A stretch of 64,000 bases of DNA from Alkalicaulis satelles. Lineage in GTDB: Bacteria > Pseudomonadota > Alphaproteobacteria > Caulobacterales > Maricaulaceae. Shown one piece after another: positions 8,596 to 16,843 of the stretch. The stretch covers positions 372,001 through 436,000 of the forward strand of contig NZ_VWOJ01000001.1 in assembly GCF_008630495.1 (NCBI RefSeq), read 5' to 3'. Every line of letters starts with the position of its first letter. Position 1 is the first letter of the stretch. The notes beneath the pieces were generated by a model that worked only from the letters and a program-made list of their open reading frames with translations, was not told the DNA's origin and did no database searches. The translations under genes and the position numbers were made by a program.

Positions 8596-8633
8596 CTTTA
8601 TCGCGTTATTCAATTCCAGCCCCAGGATCATCC

Positions 8634-9038
8634 GTGACGCAAGCGTCTGTCCCATCTGACATTCTCGACTGGAACGCCCGGCAGGACGCCATGGCCCGGC
8701 CGGTTTGCGATGCGCTGGCCGCCGCGATCAGCGCCGGCCTGCCCGGGGCGGAAGCCAAAATCTGGCACGCCCATCCGGTCTGGTTCCTCGATGGCAATCC
8801 GGTCGCGGGCTATAGCCGCCTGAAATCGTGCGTGCGCCTGTTGTTCTGGAGCGGGCAGTCCTTTGACGAGCCGGGCCTGTCGCCGGAGGGCAAGTTCAAG
8901 GCGGCCGAGGCGCGTTTCACCGCCGCCGATCAGATCCCCCATGGCGATCTGGCGCGCTGGCTCGCCAAGGCGCGCGACATCCAGTGGGATTACAAGAATA
9001 TCGTGCGCCGCAAGGGCCGTCTGGAACGGCTGAAATAA
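8634..9038 (+). CDS. DUF1801-domain protein
   Basis: This 134-residue cytoplasmic protein has the DUF1801 (YdhG-like) pattern: an AKIWHAHPVWFLDGNPVAGY stretch at about 42-61 followed by a beta-rich core with VRLLFWSGQSFDEPGL. The start is the GTG at 8634; no ATG lies nearby in frame. The function of DUF1801 proteins is not established. It is the first gene read away from the MarR operator and is followed 44 bp later by the DUF1428 gene, so the two are probably cotranscribed and MarR controlled. Confidence 0.78.
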   Translation: MTQASVPSDILDWNARQDAMARPVCDALAAAISAGLPGAEAKIWHAHPVWFLDGNPVAGYSRLKSCVRLLFWSGQSFDEPGLSPEGKFKAAEARFTAADQIPHGDLARWLAKARDIQWDYKNIVRRKGRLERLK

Positions 9039-9082
9039 TCCGCCGCGCCGCGCTGGCGCGCTATTCAAGAAGGACCGGATTC

Positions 9083-9796
9083 ATGAGCTGCATCACCGCT
9101 TTCATCGCCGCCGTGCCCACGGCCAATCGCGATGTTTTCATCACCCATGTGCATGACGCTGCGGACGTGTTTCAGGAATACGGGCTGAGCTCGGCGGCCG
9201 AATGCTGGGGCGATGACGTGCCCGAGGGCAAGCTGACCGATTTCCGCCGCGCGGTGCTGGCTGAGCCCGACGAGACGGTGATTTTCTCCTGGTATGGCTG
9301 GCCGTCCAAGGCTGCGCAGGAAGAGGTGATGGAGAAAGTCATGTCCGATCCGCGCGCCGGCCCGGAGCAAAACCCCATGCCGTTTGACGGCAAGCGGGTG
9401 GTCTATGGCCATTTCGAGCCGGTTCTGGAATTCGGCGCAGCGCAGCCGGGCGGCTATGTCGACGGCTATGTCGTGGCCGTGCCCAAGGATGCGCGCGCCG
9501 ATTATGAGGCCTTCGCAAAGGTTTGCGACCCGGTGTTCATGGAGCATGGCGCGGTGTGGATCATGGAGGCCTGGGAGCTGGAGGTGCCGGACGGCAAGCT
9601 GACCGACTTTCGCCGCGCCGTCGCCGCCAAACCGGACGAGGCCATCGTCGTGTCCTGGGTGCAGTGGCCGAACCGGGCTGCGCGCGATGCAGGCAATGCG
9701 GCCATCATGGCCGATGAGCGCCTTGCCGCCCATGACTGCCCGTTTGACATGACCCGCCTGATCCATGGCGGGTTTGAACCTGTGCTGATGCGGTGA
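9083..9796 (+). CDS. Tandem DUF1428 protein
   Basis: The start at 9083 is preceded by AAGAAGGA at 9067-9074, 8 bases away, and is preferred over the longer frame from 8984. The 237-residue product contains two DUF1428 copies. The first half has ECWGDDVPEGKLTDFRRAV and the second half repeats it as EAWELEVPDGKLTDFRRAV; later, VIFSWYGWPSKAAQ matches VVSWVQWPNRAARD, and YGHFEPVLE matches HGGFEPVLM. DUF1428 (YbaA-like) proteins have a ferredoxin-like fold, usually as single-domain dimers of about 115 residues, so this looks like a fused dimer. Function unknown. An SRPBCC gene follows after 7 bases. Confidence 0.85.
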   Translation: MSCITAFIAAVPTANRDVFITHVHDAADVFQEYGLSSAAECWGDDVPEGKLTDFRRAVLAEPDETVIFSWYGWPSKAAQEEVMEKVMSDPRAGPEQNPMPFDGKRVVYGHFEPVLEFGAAQPGGYVDGYVVAVPKDARADYEAFAKVCDPVFMEHGAVWIMEAWELEVPDGKLTDFRRAVAAKPDEAIVVSWVQWPNRAARDAGNAAIMADERLAAHDCPFDMTRLIHGGFEPVLMR

Positions 9797-9803
9797 GGAA
9801 CCC

Positions 9804-10244
9804 ATGCCCTATGATCTGAGCTTCGTGCGCGTGCTGCGCGCGCCCCCGGCGCTGGTCTGGCGCGCCCTGACGGACCCGGCGGCGATCGCCAAGTGGAATC
9901 CGCCTGACGGGTTCGTGTGCGAGATCGCCCGGCTCGACTTCCAGCAAGGTGGCGGCTTCAAGATGGCCTTCCGCAATCTGGCGACCGGCGAGGCCCATCC
10001 GTTCACCGGCCGTTATCGCGAGATCGTGCCCGAAGCCCGCCTGGTGGCCGATGACAGCTTCGATGACCCGGACATGCCCGGCGCCTTCGTCACGGTGTTT
10101 GAGCTGCGCCAGGTCTCCATGGGAACCGAGCTGACCATCACCCAGTCCGGCATCCCCGACATGATCCCGCCGGAAGCCTGCCGCCTGGGCTGGCAGGGCT
10201 CGCTGGACCTTCTCGCCCGGCTGGTGGAGGCCAATGCCGGCTAG
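9804..10244 (+). CDS. SRPBCC / AHSA1-like protein
   Basis: The 146-residue product opens with YDLSFVRVLRAPPALVWRAL and has KWNPPDGFVCEIARLDFQQG and TGRYREIVPEARLV, the pattern of the AHSA1 (START-like) family, which forms a hydrophobic cavity for small ligands. It lacks the C-terminal GW-rich block only in part (LGWQGSLDLLARLVEANAG remains). The gene is 7 bp after the DUF1428 gene and probably belongs to the same MarR-linked unit. Such DUF1428-SRPBCC pairs are common but without a proven reaction. Confidence 0.85.
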   Translation: MPYDLSFVRVLRAPPALVWRALTDPAAIAKWNPPDGFVCEIARLDFQQGGGFKMAFRNLATGEAHPFTGRYREIVPEARLVADDSFDDPDMPGAFVTVFELRQVSMGTELTITQSGIPDMIPPEACRLGWQGSLDLLARLVEANAG

Positions 10245-10250
10245 CGCCGT

Positions 10251-10262
10251 CTTGATATCAAG
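10251..10262. promoter_or_regulatory. Second copy of the TTGATATCAA palindrome
   Basis: CTTGATATCAAG is a perfect 12-bp inverted repeat that shares the ten central bases with the site at 8584-8595. It lies 7 bp after the SRPBCC stop and 133 bp before the cupin gene. It could be a second MarR operator that adds the cupin gene to the regulon. This is an inference from identity of the two palindromes. Confidence 0.45.
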
Positions 10263-10394
10263 GGGCCAAGCCGTCATGCTGGCGCGCGCCACGACCGGAC
10301 GGCCCGGCCCGAACGGTTAGACGCACAGCATGGTCCGGGACCGGACGGGCGCGCGCCCCTTCAAGGCGCGCAAACCCAGACGGAGGAGACCGGC

Positions 10395-10868
10395 ATGCCC
10401 CATCCCCTGTTCCTGACAAGCGCCGCGGCAGCGGCGGCCCTGATCGCCGCGCCCGGCGCGCAGGCGCTGGATGATCATCACGTCCTGATCCAGAGCGGCG
10501 AATTTGAATACATGCCCGGTCCGGGCTCGCTGGAGGCGGGGGCCGAGTTCGCCATCCTCTACGGTCATCCGGGCGAAGACGGCGTGTTCGCCATGCGCCT
10601 GCGCCTGCCGGACGGCTTCCACATCGCGCCCCACACCCATGGCCAGCCCGAAATCGTCACGGTGATTTCCGGGACCTTCCATATCGGCATGGGCGAGGAC
10701 GCCGATATCGAAACCGCCACGGCGCTGGAAGCCGGCGGTTTCTTCGCCTTCCCGCCCGGCATGGTCCATTTCGCCTATGCCGAGGGCGAAACCGTGGTGC
10801 AGCTCAACTCCACCGGACCGTGGACCATCACCTATATTCGAGACGAGGACGATCCGCGCCTGAGATAG
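10395..10868 (+). CDS. Exported cupin-domain protein
   Basis: Residues 1-24 form a signal peptide (hydrophobic core ending in the AQA motif before LDDHHV), so the protein is periplasmic. The rest is one cupin barrel: the first motif reads FHIAPHTHGQPEIVTVISG (two His, one Glu), and the second contains GGFFAFPPGMVHFAYAEG with a further His. These residues suggest a bound metal ion. Length is 157 residues. A GGAGGA-type ribosome site lies 8-10 bases before the ATG. It stands alone between the SRPBCC gene and an unknown exported protein; the substrate is unknown. Confidence 0.85.
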   Translation: MPHPLFLTSAAAAAALIAAPGAQALDDHHVLIQSGEFEYMPGPGSLEAGAEFAILYGHPGEDGVFAMRLRLPDGFHIAPHTHGQPEIVTVISGTFHIGMGEDADIETATALEAGGFFAFPPGMVHFAYAEGETVVQLNSTGPWTITYIRDEDDPRLR

Positions 10869-10950
10869 GGATGGCGGCGGCAAGCGCAGGCCGCGCCATC
10901 AGCCTCGTTCGGGTCTAGTCACCGCCCGGGCGCCGGTTATCGTTCGGGGC

Positions 10951-11559
10951 ATGACACATCACATCCCCCCTTTCTGGCGGGCGCCTTTGATGGCGTTGGC
11001 CATTGCACTTCCGGCTGCGCCTGCGATAGCGGCCCAGCCGGAGGACGATGTTTCCCTCACCCGCGAGGCCTTCCTTGAACTGTCCTGGGATCACACCGAG
11101 GGGTGGCGGTATGAAGTCTCGGTCGACGGATTGCCGGTCTCACGCGGGACAGAGCCCAGCTATCTGCACACCAGCGACACGCTGCCGGAGGGTCTGGTGG
11201 TGGAGGCGGTGCGGTTTGAAGGCTCCATTTCCGACCCGAACCGCCAGGAGTTTCGCGAGCCGGTCACGTTCGAGACCGGCACAACCGAGCGGCTGGTGAT
11301 CCGCTGGAACCCGGACGTCTATGAGCGGCCCTATATCGGCTACCGCATCGCTGTCGAGGGCCAGGGTCCGCGCAGCGGCTGGCAGACGCATCTGATCCAG
11401 CGCCGGTCCTTCATCATTCGCGCCGATCCCGACACAGTCGACAGGGTGCTGTTCGGCGACGCCGTGCTGGTATCGGAAAATCGCATGGGCGCGCCGTTCG
11501 ACATCACCATGGGCCGCATCGAGCGCCGTGGCGATTACCACGAGCTGGACGTGCCCTGA
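10951..11559 (+). CDS. Exported protein of unknown function
   Basis: The 202-residue product starts with a signal peptide (ALAIALPAAPAIAAQ, cleavage near residue 28). The mature part is beta-strand rich: REAFLELSWDHTEGWRYEVS, EAVRFEGSISDPNRQ, then TERLVIRWNPDVYERPYIGY. I do not recognise a family, and there are no cysteines or obvious catalytic motifs. An immunoglobulin-like or lipocalin-like beta sandwich is possible. It lies 82 bp downstream of the cupin gene in the same direction, without a visible terminator between them. Confidence 0.75.
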   Translation: MTHHIPPFWRAPLMALAIALPAAPAIAAQPEDDVSLTREAFLELSWDHTEGWRYEVSVDGLPVSRGTEPSYLHTSDTLPEGLVVEAVRFEGSISDPNRQEFREPVTFETGTTERLVIRWNPDVYERPYIGYRIAVEGQGPRSGWQTHLIQRRSFIIRADPDTVDRVLFGDAVLVSENRMGAPFDITMGRIERRGDYHELDVP

Positions 11560-11648
11560 CGCTGACGGCGCAGTCTCAAGCGCGCCCATGCCCGTCCCGG
11601 CCAGCTACCAGGCAATGGTTGACGGGCAGGGAGCAGGGGGCAGGGCGC

Positions 11649-11984
11649 TCAGGCGCCCACATAGCCCGAGGCTTTCAACCGCTCGGCGTCCTGGCGCGGG
11701 GAGGCGCTGAACACGCGCCGGTATTCACGGCTGAACTGGGAGGGGCTGTGATAGCCGACCGCGAAGGCGGCGTCAGCGGCGCTGGCATTGGTCGAGATCA
11801 TCAGGGCGCGGGCCGATTCAAGCCGCAGGCGCTTCTGGAATTCCAGCGGCGTCAGCGTGGTGATCGCCTTGAAATGATCATGCAGGGAAGACGGGCTCAC
11901 TGCCTTTGCCCGCAGGAATGCGCGATCGTCTGACGCGGCGTGTCCCGGCAGGGCATGGGCCAGTGTGGCGCGCAGCCCCGGACA
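11649..11984 (-). pseudogene. Truncated AraC-family regulator, DNA-binding part only
   Basis: From a GTG at 11900 this frame encodes 83 residues that match the C-terminal half of an AraC activator: SPSSLHDHFKAITTLTPLEF (second recognition region) and then AAFAVGYHSPSQFSREYRRVF, ending with RQDAERLKASG. Upstream the same frame stays open only to a TGA at 11985-11987 and reads LRATLAHALPGHAASDDRAF, which keeps a hint of the first helix but not the family's ligand domain (about 200 residues missing). The remnant borders an AT-rich stretch at about 11985-12065. I take it as a decayed gene. Confidence 0.7.
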
Positions 11985-12087
11985 TCAATTAGACGCATAA
12001 GATATATTATGAGAAATAATGAATATAGCTTCATCAGGCAATATCATATTTATCTACAAGAGCGCTCTTGGCCTTTGGGAGTCATTC

Positions 12088-12267
12088 ATGCCGACAGATG
12101 GACAGGCAAATCGCATGGCTGAGAGATTGGCCGAACTGGACAGGGCCATAGCACAAGGCATCAGGGATGATCTGAACGGGCGATCGAGCCCGGCAATGGA
12201 TGTTTTGGAGCGCCTGCGCTCCAGATACGAGGCCCTTGAGCCAGATCGTAAACGGTCATCGAATTAG
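12088..12267 (+). CDS. Orphan antitoxin-like small protein (ParD-type C-terminus)
   Basis: The start at 12088 has GGGAG at 12077-12081; a longer frame from 12019 runs through AT-rich DNA and is less likely. The 59-residue helical product reads AERLAELDRAIAQGIRDDL and ends with VLERLRSRYEALEPDRK. This recalls the C-terminal helices of ParD-like antitoxins, which wrap the toxin, but the ribbon-helix-helix DNA-binding part is not seen and no toxin gene follows. It may be a remnant of a toxin-antitoxin pair. The assignment is tentative. Confidence 0.5.
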   Translation: MPTDGQANRMAERLAELDRAIAQGIRDDLNGRSSPAMDVLERLRSRYEALEPDRKRSSN

Positions 12268-12276
12268 CCCCGCCCC

Positions 12277-13128
12277 TCACACCGCGCTCACCTGGCGTAA
12301 CTTGCCGTCTTCGATCACGATCTCCAGACCGTCATAGGCCGGGCGCACGCCGTCCGGCAGGCGCGCCAGCAGCGCGGCGTAATCGAGATCGATGTGGAGA
12401 TTGGTCAGCACGCCGAGCTGCGGTTTCACCTGCTCCAGCCAGTCCAGCGTGCGCGCCAGATGGGCGTGGCTGGGGTGCGGCTTGTCGCGCAGCGCGTCCA
12501 CGATCCACGCTTGCGCGCCCTCCAGCGCCTGGAACGCCCGGTCATCCAGCCCGCTCACATCGGGCGTATAGGCCAGCGGCCCGGCGCGCACGCCGCTGCA
12601 GGCCGCCCCGCCATGCTCCACATCGAACAGGCTCAGAGCCATCGCGCCCCCCGGCCCCGTCACCTCGAAGGCCTCGCCCGGGCGGTGTGCATGCGCGGTC
12701 ATGAGCGGCGGATAGGATGATCCTGCAGGGGTTTGGAAGATATAGTCAAAGCGATGGGTGATCTCGCGCGCGGTCTCAGGGCTCATATGCGCGGCCAAGC
12801 GTTCGCCGCGCCGGTAGACAATGGCGCGCACATCATCAATGCCATGGGCCTGGTCGGCATGGGCGTGGGTATAGACCACCGCATCGAGCGTTGTGACATG
12901 CGCGGCCAGCAATTGCGCGCGCAGATCCGGCGCGGTGTCTATAAGCGCGCGCGTGACTTTGCCTGAAACCAGATCGCTCATGGAGTCAGCGGCTTCCAGC
13001 AACAAGCTGCAGCGAAGCCTGCGGTTTTTCGGCTCCTCTGGATCGCACGCGCCCCAGTCGCCATCCACGCGCGGCACGCCGCCCGATGAGCCGCAGCCGA
13101 GGATGCGCGCGCGCAGCACCGCGCTCAT
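12277..13128 (-). CDS. MBL-fold metallohydrolase, PhnP-like
   Basis: The 283-residue protein is a metallo-beta-lactamase-fold hydrolase. The metal motif is THAHADQAHGIDD (HxHxDH type) near residue 88, with later histidines in LFDVEHGG and NLHIDLDY. The opening LGCGSSGGVPRVDGDWGACD is typical of the PhnP / phosphoribosyl 1,2-cyclic phosphate diesterase branch. There is no phn cluster here, so the substrate is not given by context. It overlaps tatD by 4 bp and ends a minus-strand run with tmk, holB and tatD, a neighbourhood common in alphaproteobacteria. Confidence 0.88.
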   Translation of the reverse strand: MSAVLRARILGCGSSGGVPRVDGDWGACDPEEPKNRRLRCSLLLEAADSMSDLVSGKVTRALIDTAPDLRAQLLAAHVTTLDAVVYTHAHADQAHGIDDVRAIVYRRGERLAAHMSPETAREITHRFDYIFQTPAGSSYPPLMTAHAHRPGEAFEVTGPGGAMALSLFDVEHGGAACSGVRAGPLAYTPDVSGLDDRAFQALEGAQAWIVDALRDKPHPSHAHLARTLDWLEQVKPQLGVLTNLHIDLDYAALLARLPDGVRPAYDGLEIVIEDGKLRQVSAV

Positions 13129-13910
13129 GGGCGCACGCGGATGCGGTCAAACAGGGCGAGCGCGCTCTGGGTCGTGCGCCGGGCCGTCTCTTCCAGGCTC
13201 CAGCCTTTCAGCGCGCCCAAGGCTTCGGCCACGTGCGGCAGGAAGGCTGGCTCATTGCGCCGGCCCCGGTGCGGCACGGGCGCCAGATACGGACAGTCGG
13301 TCTCCACGATGATCCGGTCTTGCGGGATCACATCACGGAACACCGCGCGCACATCCTCGGCCTTCTTGAAGGTGATGATGCCTGAAGCCGAGAAATAGAC
13401 GCCCAGCGCTGCGGCGCGCCGGGCCAGCTCCGCCCCGCCGGTATAGCAGTGCAAAAGCGCTCGGAAGGCCCCCTTCCCCATCTCCTCTTCAAGAAGATGA
13501 GCCATGGCCTCATCGGCCTCGCGGCAGTGCAGGATGATGGGCAGGCCGGTCAGGCGCGCGGCCTGGATATGGGCGCGCAGGCTCGCATACTGGGCGTCGG
13601 CGGGCGAATAATTGTAATGGAAGTCCAGCCCGGTCTCGCCAATGGCCACCACCTTGGGATGGCGCGCGATTTCAGCCAGCTCTTCGGCGGTGATGTCGGG
13701 GCGGTCCTTGGCGTGATGGGGATGGGCGCCGATGGTGCACCACACATCCTCATGGGCTTCGGCGATGGCCGATACGGCGTCAAAGTCGGAGAGCCGGCAG
13801 CAAATGGCGATCATGGGCGACACGCCGGCGTCCCGCGCGCGCTCCAGAACCGCGTCCAGGTCCCCGGCATAGTCCTCGCCGTGAATGTTCACATGGGTGT
13901 CGATGAGCAT
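13125..13910 (-). CDS. TatD-family metal-dependent hydrolase
   Basis: The 261-residue product is a TatD/YcfH TIM-barrel hydrolase. TatD proteins are metal-dependent 3'-5' exonucleases or related hydrolases in the cytoplasm. The motifs are VVAIGETGLDFHYNYSPAD near residue 90 (metal-ligand Glu), IILHCREAD (His), LLHCYTGG (His) and IIVETDCPYLAPVPHRGRRN (Asp and substrate residues). The first motif is THVNIHG instead of the common SHCHLD, so one canonical histidine is shifted; I recall this variant as frequent in alphaproteobacteria. It overlaps the MBL gene and follows holB by 6 bp. Confidence 0.92.
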   Translation of the reverse strand: MLIDTHVNIHGEDYAGDLDAVLERARDAGVSPMIAICCRLSDFDAVSAIAEAHEDVWCTIGAHPHHAKDRPDITAEELAEIARHPKVVAIGETGLDFHYNYSPADAQYASLRAHIQAARLTGLPIILHCREADEAMAHLLEEEMGKGAFRALLHCYTGGAELARRAAALGVYFSASGIITFKKAEDVRAVFRDVIPQDRIIVETDCPYLAPVPHRGRRNEPAFLPHVAEALGALKGWSLEETARRTTQSALALFDRIRVRP

Positions 13911-13916
13911 GGCAGG

Positions 13917-14942
13917 TCAGCTGGCGGCGGCGGTTCGCATCAGGCCGAGGGCGTAATGGATGGACTGGCGCGGGTCGAGATAGAGGTTTTCGGTATCGCT
14001 GGCCAGACGCGCCAGCTGGCCCGCCGCCTCGATCCAGGGCTCGGCGCCGCCGGGACCGGCCAGCGCCGCGTCGCGGGCGCGCTCGCGGGCATAGCTGATG
14101 AGAAAGCCCATCAGCACCTCGCGCAGGCCCTCGGCGTCCTTGCGCGCCACGCTGTCGGCGAGCCGGCGCGCGGCGCTGGCGTCCAGCTCCGGCAGGCGCG
14201 AGAGCGCCGCATCGATCACGTCTTTCAGCCCCGGCGCGTCCGTGGCCGCCAGCGCCAGCGCCCGGCCCGGCGCGCCATCGGCCAGCGCGCTCGCCCGCTG
14301 GGCCGCGCCTGCCTCCACGCCATGGGTTTGCGTCAGCCAGCGCGCGGTCTCGTCGGGTGACGGCGCGCGCAGGGCCAGCTGGCGGCAGCGCGAGCGTATG
14401 GTGGGCAGCACCCGGCCCGGCGCATTGACGATCAGCAGGAGAAGCCCGCGCCGGGGCGGCTCTTCCAGGGTTTTGAGCAGCGCATTGGCCGAGTTGGGAT
14501 TGAGATCATCGGCGCTGTCCACGATGGCCACGCGCCAGCCCCCCTCGCCTGCGCTCTTGGAGAAGAATTCGGACACCCGGCGGGTCTCGTCCACCGGGAT
14601 CTCGCCCTTGAGCTTGCCGGTCTTGTCATTGAAGGGCCGCCGGATCAAGAGCAGGTCAGCGCCCGACAGCGCCTCGATGCGCCGGCAGGCGGGATGGGCG
14701 GGATCGGCCGACAACGGCTCAGGCCCGGCCGCAGGAGCGCCCATCACCCGGCGCGCCAGGCGCCAGGCCAGCGTCGCCTTGCCCACGCCCTTGGGGCCGG
14801 TGATCATCCAGGCGTGATGCATGCGCCCGCGCGTGAACGCATCCTCCATGGCCGCTGCGGCGCGCGTATGGCCGAACAGCTCATACACGGTGCGCGGATG
14901 GGCCAGCTCGCCCTCACGGTCGGCTTCGGGCGTCTCGCTCAT
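13917..14942 (-). CDS. holB: DNA polymerase III delta-prime subunit
   Basis: HolB is the clamp-loader delta-prime subunit that helps DnaX open the sliding clamp. The 341-residue protein has a Walker A-like GPKGVGKATLAWRLAR at about 50-65, the conserved NALLKTLEEPPRRGLLLLI and the arginine-finger region TIRSRCRQLAL. The FGHTRAAAAMEDAF opening is typical of the family. The start overlaps the tmk stop by 4 bp, the usual tmk-holB coupling. Confidence 0.93.
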   Translation of the reverse strand: MSETPEADREGELAHPRTVYELFGHTRAAAAMEDAFTRGRMHHAWMITGPKGVGKATLAWRLARRVMGAPAAGPEPLSADPAHPACRRIEALSGADLLLIRRPFNDKTGKLKGEIPVDETRRVSEFFSKSAGEGGWRVAIVDSADDLNPNSANALLKTLEEPPRRGLLLLIVNAPGRVLPTIRSRCRQLALRAPSPDETARWLTQTHGVEAGAAQRASALADGAPGRALALAATDAPGLKDVIDAALSRLPELDASAARRLADSVARKDAEGLREVLMGFLISYARERARDAALAGPGGAEPWIEAAGQLARLASDTENLYLDPRQSIHYALGLMRTAAAS

Positions 14943-15571
14943 GGCAGGCCCAGCCGGGTTTCGATGGCGTCCAGCGCGGCGCGCGCCAGCGCATCGGGCG
15001 TCTGGCTGGCGTCCAGCACCACGCAGCGCTTGGGCTCGGCGGCGGCGATGTCCAGGAAGGCCTGGCGCAGGCGGGCGTGAAATTGGGGCGGATGGGCCTC
15101 GAAGCGGGTCACCGCCTCGCCTCGCGCACGGGTGCGCGCCATGCCGTCTTCCGGGTCCAGATCGGCGATCACGGTCAGGTCGGGCGCCATGGCGCCCAGC
15201 GCGGCCTGTTCGATGGCCGTGATGCGCGCCGCTTCCAGCCCTCCGGCTGCGCCCTGATAGGCGCGGGTGGAATCGGAAAACCGGTCACAGATCACCCAGG
15301 CGCCGCGCGCCAGCGCCGGTTCGATCAGCCGGCGCACATGATCCTCGCGCGCCGCAAAGAGCAGCAGGGTTTCGGCCACCGGCGACCAGCGGCCCGTCTC
15401 GCCCTCCAGCAGCAGCTCGCGCAGGGCCTCGGCATTGGGCGTGCCGCCGGGCTCGCGGGTCAGCACCACCTCCAGGCCGTGCGCCTGCAGAGCGTCACGC
15501 AGAGCGCGCGCCAGCGTCGTCTTGCCCGCCCCCTCCCCGCCTTCCAGCGTGATGAACCGTCCGCGCGCCAC
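14939..15571 (-). CDS. tmk: Thymidylate kinase
   Basis: Tmk phosphorylates dTMP to dTDP. The product is 210 residues. The P-loop is EGGEGAGKTTLARALRD at residues 9-25, the dTMP-binding DR motif is in ICDRFSDSTRAYQGAA and the segment LTREPGGTPNAEALRELLL is the family signature. It reads into holB with a 4-bp overlap and lies 7 bp after the carboxypeptidase gene. Confidence 0.96.
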   Translation of the reverse strand: MARGRFITLEGGEGAGKTTLARALRDALQAHGLEVVLTREPGGTPNAEALRELLLEGETGRWSPVAETLLLFAAREDHVRRLIEPALARGAWVICDRFSDSTRAYQGAAGGLEAARITAIEQAALGAMAPDLTVIADLDPEDGMARTRARGEAVTRFEAHPPQFHARLRQAFLDIAAAEPKRCVVLDASQTPDALARAALDAIETRLGLP

Positions 15572-15578
15572 GATGGGC

Positions 15579-16748
15579 TCAGCCGCCCCGGATCAGGCGC
15601 ACCAGGCCCGTCCCGGCCCGGCCCAGCAGGCCCTGGCGGTTCACGTCCTCGGCCGCCTCCACCGGCACGGAAAAGATCCGCCCGTCCGGCGTGGTCACTT
15701 CCAGGCGCCCGACGGAATCGCCCGCCTGCACCGGCGCGCGCAGCGGGCCGTCATAGACGATCTCGGCACGCACTCCGGCCCGGTCGCGCCGGTGCACGCC
15801 AAAGCTCAAACCCTCCACCGCCCGCAAGGCCACGGTTTCAGCCTGGCCCAGGAACACCTCCACCTGGCCCGCGCCCCCGCCCGCTTCGACCAGATTGACC
15901 AGCTCGAACTCGGTGAAGGCGGCGCGCATCAGGCGTTCGGCCTCGTCGGCGCGCGCGCGTTCGGTCTCCATGCCGTTGAACACCACGATGCGCCGCTGGC
16001 CGTCGCGCACCGCAGACGCGGTCAGGCCGAAGCCCGCCTCGCTGGTGCGCCCGGTTTTCAGACCGTCCGCGCCCTGCATCACGCCGATCAGGGGATTGCG
16101 GTTGAACTGGCGGATGCCGTTATAGGTGAACACCGGCTGGGCGTAGAAGCTGTAATACTGGGGGTAGTCGCGGATGATGATCTGCGCCAGGCGCGCCAGA
16201 TCGGCCGCCGAAATGCGGTGTTCCGGGTCCGGCCAGCCGGTGGAGTTGGCGAAGGTCGCGCTTTCCAGGCCCAGCTCGCGCGCGCGCTCGGTCATCATGG
16301 CCGAGAAATTCTCTTCGGTGCCGCCCAGCGCCTCGGCGATGACGATGCAGGCGTCATTGCCCGACTGGACGATGATGCCCTGCAAGAGATCTTCCACCGT
16401 GGCGCGCGAATTGACCTCCAGGAACATGGTCGACGAGCCCGAGGCGGCCCCGCCCCGGCGCCAGGCGGTCTCGCTGACGGGCAGTTCGGCATCCAGCGTC
16501 AGCCGTCCGTCCTCCAGCGCCTCGAACGCCATCAGGGCGGTCATCAGCTTGGACATGGAGGCCGGCGGCATGGGCTCCTCGCCGTTCTTGGAGAACAGGA
16601 TCGCGCCGGTCTCGTAATCCATGATCACCGCATGGCTGGCGCGGGTGTCGAACGCGCTCTGGCGCGCTTCAGCGCCGGGCGCAAGGCTGGCGGCGGCCCA
16701 GACGAGAACCATGATGGCGGCAAGGGGCTTCAGGGCGGGTAAGGACAC
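15579..16748 (-). CDS. D-alanyl-D-alanine carboxypeptidase (PBP5/6 type)
   Basis: This 389-residue exported enzyme trims the terminal D-Ala from peptidoglycan pentapeptides. A signal peptide covers about residues 1-28. The active-site motifs of the class are present: SxxK in ASMSKLMTALMAFEAL, SxN in VQSGNDACIVIAEALGG and KTG in GLKTGRTSEAGFGL. A C-terminal beta domain (PBP5_C) follows from about residue 275. An amphipathic anchor at the extreme C-terminus is plausible (LGRAGTGLVRLIRGG). It is followed by tmk after 7 bp and preceded by rlpA, both also on the minus strand. Confidence 0.94.
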   Translation of the reverse strand: MSLPALKPLAAIMVLVWAAASLAPGAEARQSAFDTRASHAVIMDYETGAILFSKNGEEPMPPASMSKLMTALMAFEALEDGRLTLDAELPVSETAWRRGGAASGSSTMFLEVNSRATVEDLLQGIIVQSGNDACIVIAEALGGTEENFSAMMTERARELGLESATFANSTGWPDPEHRISAADLARLAQIIIRDYPQYYSFYAQPVFTYNGIRQFNRNPLIGVMQGADGLKTGRTSEAGFGLTASAVRDGQRRIVVFNGMETERARADEAERLMRAAFTEFELVNLVEAGGGAGQVEVFLGQAETVALRAVEGLSFGVHRRDRAGVRAEIVYDGPLRAPVQAGDSVGRLEVTTPDGRIFSVPVEAAEDVNRQGLLGRAGTGLVRLIRGG

Positions 16749-16843
16749 GGGGGCCAGTCTCCGGACAAGCGTGGGATCACAGGCGCACAGAGTAACCGCC
16801 CCGGCGCCGGGCTGAAAGGCTGTCGGCCAGCAATGTCCACCGT

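Noticed and set aside
11619-11933. 104-residue plus-strand frame opposite the AraC remnant
   Set aside because: The minus strand has clear AraC homology; the plus frame is its shadow.
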